This document shows, piece by piece, positions 60,482 through 64,000 of a stretch of DNA of 64,000 bases (position 1 is its first letter; each line of letters starts with the position of its first letter). Position numbers and translations under genes: made by a program. The DNA is from Populus alba. Taxonomy: Eukaryota; Streptophyta; Magnoliopsida; Malpighiales; Salicaceae. The notes under the pieces were generated by a model, which was given only the letters and a program-made list of their open reading frames with translations, searched no databases and had not been told where the DNA came from. Where the stretch lies: the NCBI RefSeq assembly GCF_005239225.2, contig NC_133293.1:11872333-11936332 (forward strand), read 5' to 3'.

Positions 60482-60610
60482 TTAATTTTTAAATTTTATT
60501 TTTTAAAATTACTACATAAAAACATCCAAAAACATTAAAAAATTAATTTTTTAACAAACAATGTTTTTACTTCAATGTTCTCTAAAGAAAAATTGTAGAA
60601 ATAAAGAAAC
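60340..60610. mobile_element. AT-rich MITE interrupted by a microsatellite
   Basis: The family arms ('tttttatttaaaaatatatt' and 'aaaattactacataaaaaca', then 'tccaaaaacattaaaaaatt') flank the (TA)n(TG)n array at 60397-60480. The position suggests that the A/T core of a MITE seeded the microsatellite expansion. Confidence 0.5.
60397..60480. repeat. (TA)22(TG)20 compound microsatellite
   Basis: An uninterrupted run of about 22 TA units switches sharply at 60440/60441 to about 20 TG units. This is the longest simple repeat in the window, with Z-DNA and cruciform potential, and likely length-variable. Confidence 0.95.
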
Positions 60611-61616
60611 AAGTGATGTTTTTTTTTCATGAAAAACAAAAAAATTATATATTTTTCAAGAAAAAAAGTTCTTAAGATTCTCGGGGTTTGTCGTTAACAA
60701 TTAATTAATTATCCCGTTTTCTATGGGTTGATAATAATATATAAGAAGATTTGAAACTTCAAAATTCCCCTCTCATGGCATATTTTAGAAAATCCTTTTT
60801 CAAATAATAAAATATGAAAGCGATTTTCATTTGTCCAAAGCTTTAATTTGAACATATTCTTTAATAATAAACTTCAAATATGGATTTTATTGAAAATTGC
60901 TTGTTGACTAAGATTAAATGACGTCGTTTTCAAACAATCTATTCCTTACATCAACTTAGTAACTACTTTGATTATAATGAAATAGAAAGTTTAACATAAA
61001 ATAAATAGGTCAATGAAAGGATCATGACAGTGAGCATAATACCTCATATATTGTATGTATCATTTATTTTCTAGAGCAAAAACAAATGCATGGCATTGCT
61101 CCAGCTAGCATGGGAAAGCGACTGCCATTTCATGGCTTCACATTACTGTAAATGATAATTTGATTCCAATATAATAAATACTAATCTTAATAATCTAAAT
61201 AAACAAGGTTTTTTTTAATAATTAAGTTACCTAAGTAAGATATAAATATTGTCGAAATTAATTTCTAGCTTGTTTTAAAAAATATGTAAATCTGTATTAT
61301 ACACACAGATAATAGGTATCCATTATCATCTCAGGCTGATGCATACATCACATTCCCGCCGCTGGTAGGCCACTTCTGTGCTAAGCAGAAGTAAACAATA
61401 TCAACAGCGATTTCTCTTTCCTTTTTGAATTTTTTTCCTGAATTTGTCTTTTACATGCCTCGTTCATACCGGGACAAGCCTTTCATATTTTATATATGCT
61501 TTTCCTTCTCTTCTTTTGCTCATTCTTTCACAGCCCCTGTTTGTAAATTCTTGGTTTTCACTGAATTTAACTGTCTTTCAATCCAACAACAACAATTCAA
61601 TCTCGAAGCAGAAGAA

Positions 61617-62894
61617 ATGGTATGAATTCTACGTTTCGGATTGATTTCAATCATTGTTACTGGTTTTATTCGGTTTGATTGATTGTTTCTCTGTTGTGTT
61701 TATTAAATTTCAGCCATTTTAGTTTCTTTGACTGGTAATATGTGTAAAAATATTAAAAACGCAGGTGTCTGTTCTTGTTGATTGGAACTGATTTCAGAAA
61801 ACTGTAATTTGACTTGAATTGTCGATACTCTTTTTTATCTATCTGTGATCGAATTACTGCAATTACTCAGTTGTTGAATTGAATTATCCATAAAGTAGTT
61901 TTTGATGTTCTGTAATGTCGCAGGTAGGTTGCAAACTTTATGTAAAGAACACAAATTGGCTCAGCACTCTTTTCCATAGCAAGTTCTTTGATTCTTGTGG
62001 TCTGCATCAAGAACACAGAAAGAACGAGAAAAACTTGTTTTGCATCGATTGCAGAGTTGGGTGCTGTCGACATTGTATGGAATCTCATCTTCTTCATAGA
62101 CAATTTCAGATCTGCAAATATGTTTATCATGATGTTGTTCGCCTTCAAGAGATTCAAAAACATCTTGACTGTTCTAAAATTCAGGTTTTTGTTTAATGTT
62201 AATATTAAGAGCAAAGATTTTTTATTTGGATCCTCCAGTTTGTGGTTAGTTTTATTATTTTGTTGTCATAAGATTTTATTTGCAAATGATTGATTATGGT
62301 TTCCTAAGGAAAACTAATTTGATTCGTCAGACTTACAAGATCAATGGTGAAAAGGCAATTCATCTGAAACCACGGCCTCAGCCAAAAGATGCAAGGCCAT
62401 CCACGAAAGCGAAGCTTGGTGCTTCTTGTGAAGCATGTGCAAGATATCTACAAGATGTCCCCAATCGCTTCTGCTCCATTGCATGCAAGGTAACCAAGAT
62501 TAGCCTCATAATGTCAACATCATTTTATTTCTTGCTTAATGTTTTTTTTTTTTTTTTTTTTTTTTCATAAGATGCCTCCTCTATTCTTACAGGTGCCTTG
62601 CCTTTCTCAAAATCGCAGAGAAACACCCCTAACAGTAATTTCTGATAGTATTTTCAGGTTTCAGTGGAGCTTAAAGATCAGAGCCACAAAATCATCCCCT
62701 TCTCAATTCAGGAATTTCCTGACCTTTCCTGGAAGGAAAACTGCAGTGCAGAGAGGCATTCAAGTGAGAACGAATCGTCACTTTCTTTGACTGATATGTC
62801 TGAGGATACTCCAGGTTGGATCAATTCAGCTTTGAAACCAAGAAGACAATTGCACAAGAGAAAAAGCGTCCCACGTAGGGCTCCCCTCTGTTAG
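61617..62894 (+). CDS. PLATZ-family zinc-binding transcription factor
   Basis: Plant AT-rich sequence- and zinc-binding (PLATZ) protein, a nuclear DNA-binding factor usually described as repressing A/T-rich promoters. Proposed exons: 61617-61619 (the ATG alone), 61924-62184, 62331-62489 and 62658-62894, all in frame, giving 219 residues beginning MVGCKLYVKNTNWL. The PLATZ core follows: FFDSCGLHQEHRKNEKNLFC, then IDCRVGCCRHC with Cys/His zinc ligands, KYVYHDVVRLQEIQ, IQTYKINGEKAIHLKPRPQP and a second zinc cluster CEACARYLQDVPNRFCSIAC. The C-terminus is Ser-rich, then basic (RRQLHKRKSVPRR), and could be a nuclear signal. If the first intron is not used, an in-frame ATG at 61915 gives MSQVGCKLY instead, only two residues longer. 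Both forms encode the full domain. The family call is firm; the start is not. Confidence 0.9.
62547..62570. repeat. Poly-T run in the last PLATZ intron
   Basis: About 23 consecutive T, followed 85 bases later by the acceptor TTTTCAG at 62651-62657. A second acceptor-like TTCTTACAG at about 62593 lies between them. Confidence 0.8.
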
Positions 62895-64000
62895 GCAAAA
62901 CAATAAACATATTTCTTTTTCCTCAAATTATATTTCTATATATATATATGTACACACACACACACTTGTGGTTCATATTAAGGTATTTAATTATTAAGAT
63001 CACAGTTATATTAATCCATAAATAGCCGTTCAGAACAAACTACTCCCGAGTAGCCCCCCATTTGGAGGTAAAAGTTATGTGAGTCAAGATGAAGAGCCCA
63101 CAATAAGGAGGGGGAGCTCACTTTAGGTTGTATAGCTCGCGTGTTTGTGTCTGCTATATAGAAATAATGAAGAAAAGCTTAGCAAATCAATAATTTGTAT
63201 CTATGCTGAAGAGTCTAGTTGGCTCTATTACTTAGTTCTATAATCTTTGTCTGTAGTAATTTTAGTAAAACAGGATAGAGTAAGAAGCATTAGTTAAATG
63301 TATGCGTCATTATGAAGTGATTCCACTTGAGGTCTCTGTTCTTGATGGGAATGTTTCTAAATTTGTTGGCAAGCATGTGGTTGCGTTTCTTCTCTTTCTC
63401 TAATTTGTTAGGCCGTCAAAGATCGATAGGTTGGCCTCAATCTCTGTCGAAACCGGTATACATAAACTATTTCAGCTTGGTTCTTAGCAGTTTGTCCAAC
63501 ATGTCTACTTGGGACCCTCTCCTTGCATTATGGGAGCGATGCTTTGTTAAATGCTGTTATCTTGAAGAAAGTGGCTGGCAAAAGAGCCGCCAGAATAGTT
63601 CGTAAGCAGGTGGCGAAGCCTTGAAATAACTAAATTGCTACATCTATGAGGATGTTGCACGTGGATGCCCAGATCTTTTCCTTTTTTTTCTTCTTGGGTA
63701 GGCACATGGCTCTATTTTGCTGTACAATATATATCAAATCCATGGGGAATTTGTCATGTTTTGATGTGCATATTGCAGAGGAGTGTGTGGTGATCTTTAG
63801 ACACAAAAAAATAAAAAATTGGGTATTATTTTGGGGAGTTCCATGTGATGAGCTTTGGAGGTTTGAACCTGGTCAGTGAGATCGGTTAGCTTTTGTCCTT
63901 ACTCAGCGTGAGTGCATCTTTTTGTTTCACTATGACCATCTTTTGTTCTTGGAGATCTAAGGCATCACGAAACAGTTGAATCTTTTTTTCTTTTTTCTTT
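62895..64000. other. Downstream flank of PLATZ to window end
   Basis: It contains a (TA)n/(CA)n patch at 62938-62963 and probable 3' untranslated sequence. No complete gene is visible. Frames of 92 codons (63327-63605) and 77 codons (63646-63879) were not recognised. One more interesting overlapping frame is listed separately at 63466-63624. Confidence 0.5.
63466..63624 (+). other. Orphan basic reading frame, possible terminal exon
   Basis: A 52-codon open frame without its own early ATG ends at a TGA at 63622-63624. Its tail is strikingly basic (LKKVAGKRAARIVRKQVAKP). Acceptor-like sites precede or fall within it (CTATTTCAG ending near 63475; TTCTTAGCAG ending at 63490). It could be the terminal exon of an unrecognised transcript or chance. 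No family was identified. Confidence 0.2.

Larger units (their letters stand above)
58286..61616. other. Intergenic region between POD1 and PLATZ genes
   Basis: The first 600 bases are relatively GC-rich and probably hold the POD1 3' untranslated region. A 77-codon + frame at 58507-58740 contains a hydrophobic stretch (LVSLVVGLLTSLFIP) but no known family. From 59100 onward the DNA is AT-rich with two MITEs and a large microsatellite. The final 200 bases (about 61400-61616) are C/T-rich leader of the PLATZ gene. Confidence 0.55.

Noticed and set aside
1..64000. CRISPR arrays, bacterial operons, phage or viral genes
   Set aside because: None was seen. The simple repeats here are microsatellites, tandem satellites and dispersed MITEs of a plant nuclear genome.

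Overview
The window is AT-rich nuclear DNA of a dicot, most likely poplar or willow (Salicaceae). This is inferred from the protein sequences, the spliceosomal introns, and many copies of two repeat types I associate with that family: a short AT-rich MITE, and tRNA-derived SINEs with A-box/B-box heads and poly(A) tails. Nothing bacterial, viral or organellar was recognised. All six well-supported protein genes lie on the + strand and are separated by 5 to 10 kb of repeat-filled DNA.

Layout. 0-15 kb holds no convincing gene. It has a roughly 1.5 kb block present twice in direct orientation (199-1680 and 6315-7836), SINEs, MITEs and microsatellites. 15.2-23.1 kb is a cytokinin-receptor histidine kinase (CRE1/WOL/AHK4 type), with 11 coding exons, 1006 residues and a leader crowded with upstream ORFs. 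23-31 kb is repeat-rich. 31.5-35.1 kb is a TMK-family LRR receptor kinase (2 exons, 931 residues). 40.2-41.5 kb is an intronless U-box E3 ligase of the CMPG1/PUB20/PUB21 group. 44.8-45.3 kb holds unidentified exon-like pieces on the minus strand. 47.85-50.2 kb is an intronless S-domain (G-type lectin) receptor kinase. 52.7-58.3 kb is a TAPT1/POD1 membrane protein whose sixth coding intron is a textbook U12-type AT-AC intron. 61.6-62.9 kb is a PLATZ zinc-binding transcription factor.

How the genes relate. Three of the six are plasma-membrane signalling receptors: cytokinin for AHK4, auxin-linked for TMK, and an orphan lectin receptor. The U-box ligase belongs to a defence-signalling group. There is no operon logic. 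The gene order does look like an ancestral neighbourhood. In Arabidopsis, as I recall the locus numbers, AHK4 (At2g01830), TMK3 (At2g01820) and a PLATZ gene (At2g01818) are adjacent, while TMK1 (At1g66150) and CMPG1 (At1g66160) are adjacent on another chromosome. This window carries both sets interleaved.

Exon boundaries were derived by hand from splice signals and reading-frame continuity. Every internal junction of the four multi-exon genes keeps frame. Repeat boundaries are approximate.
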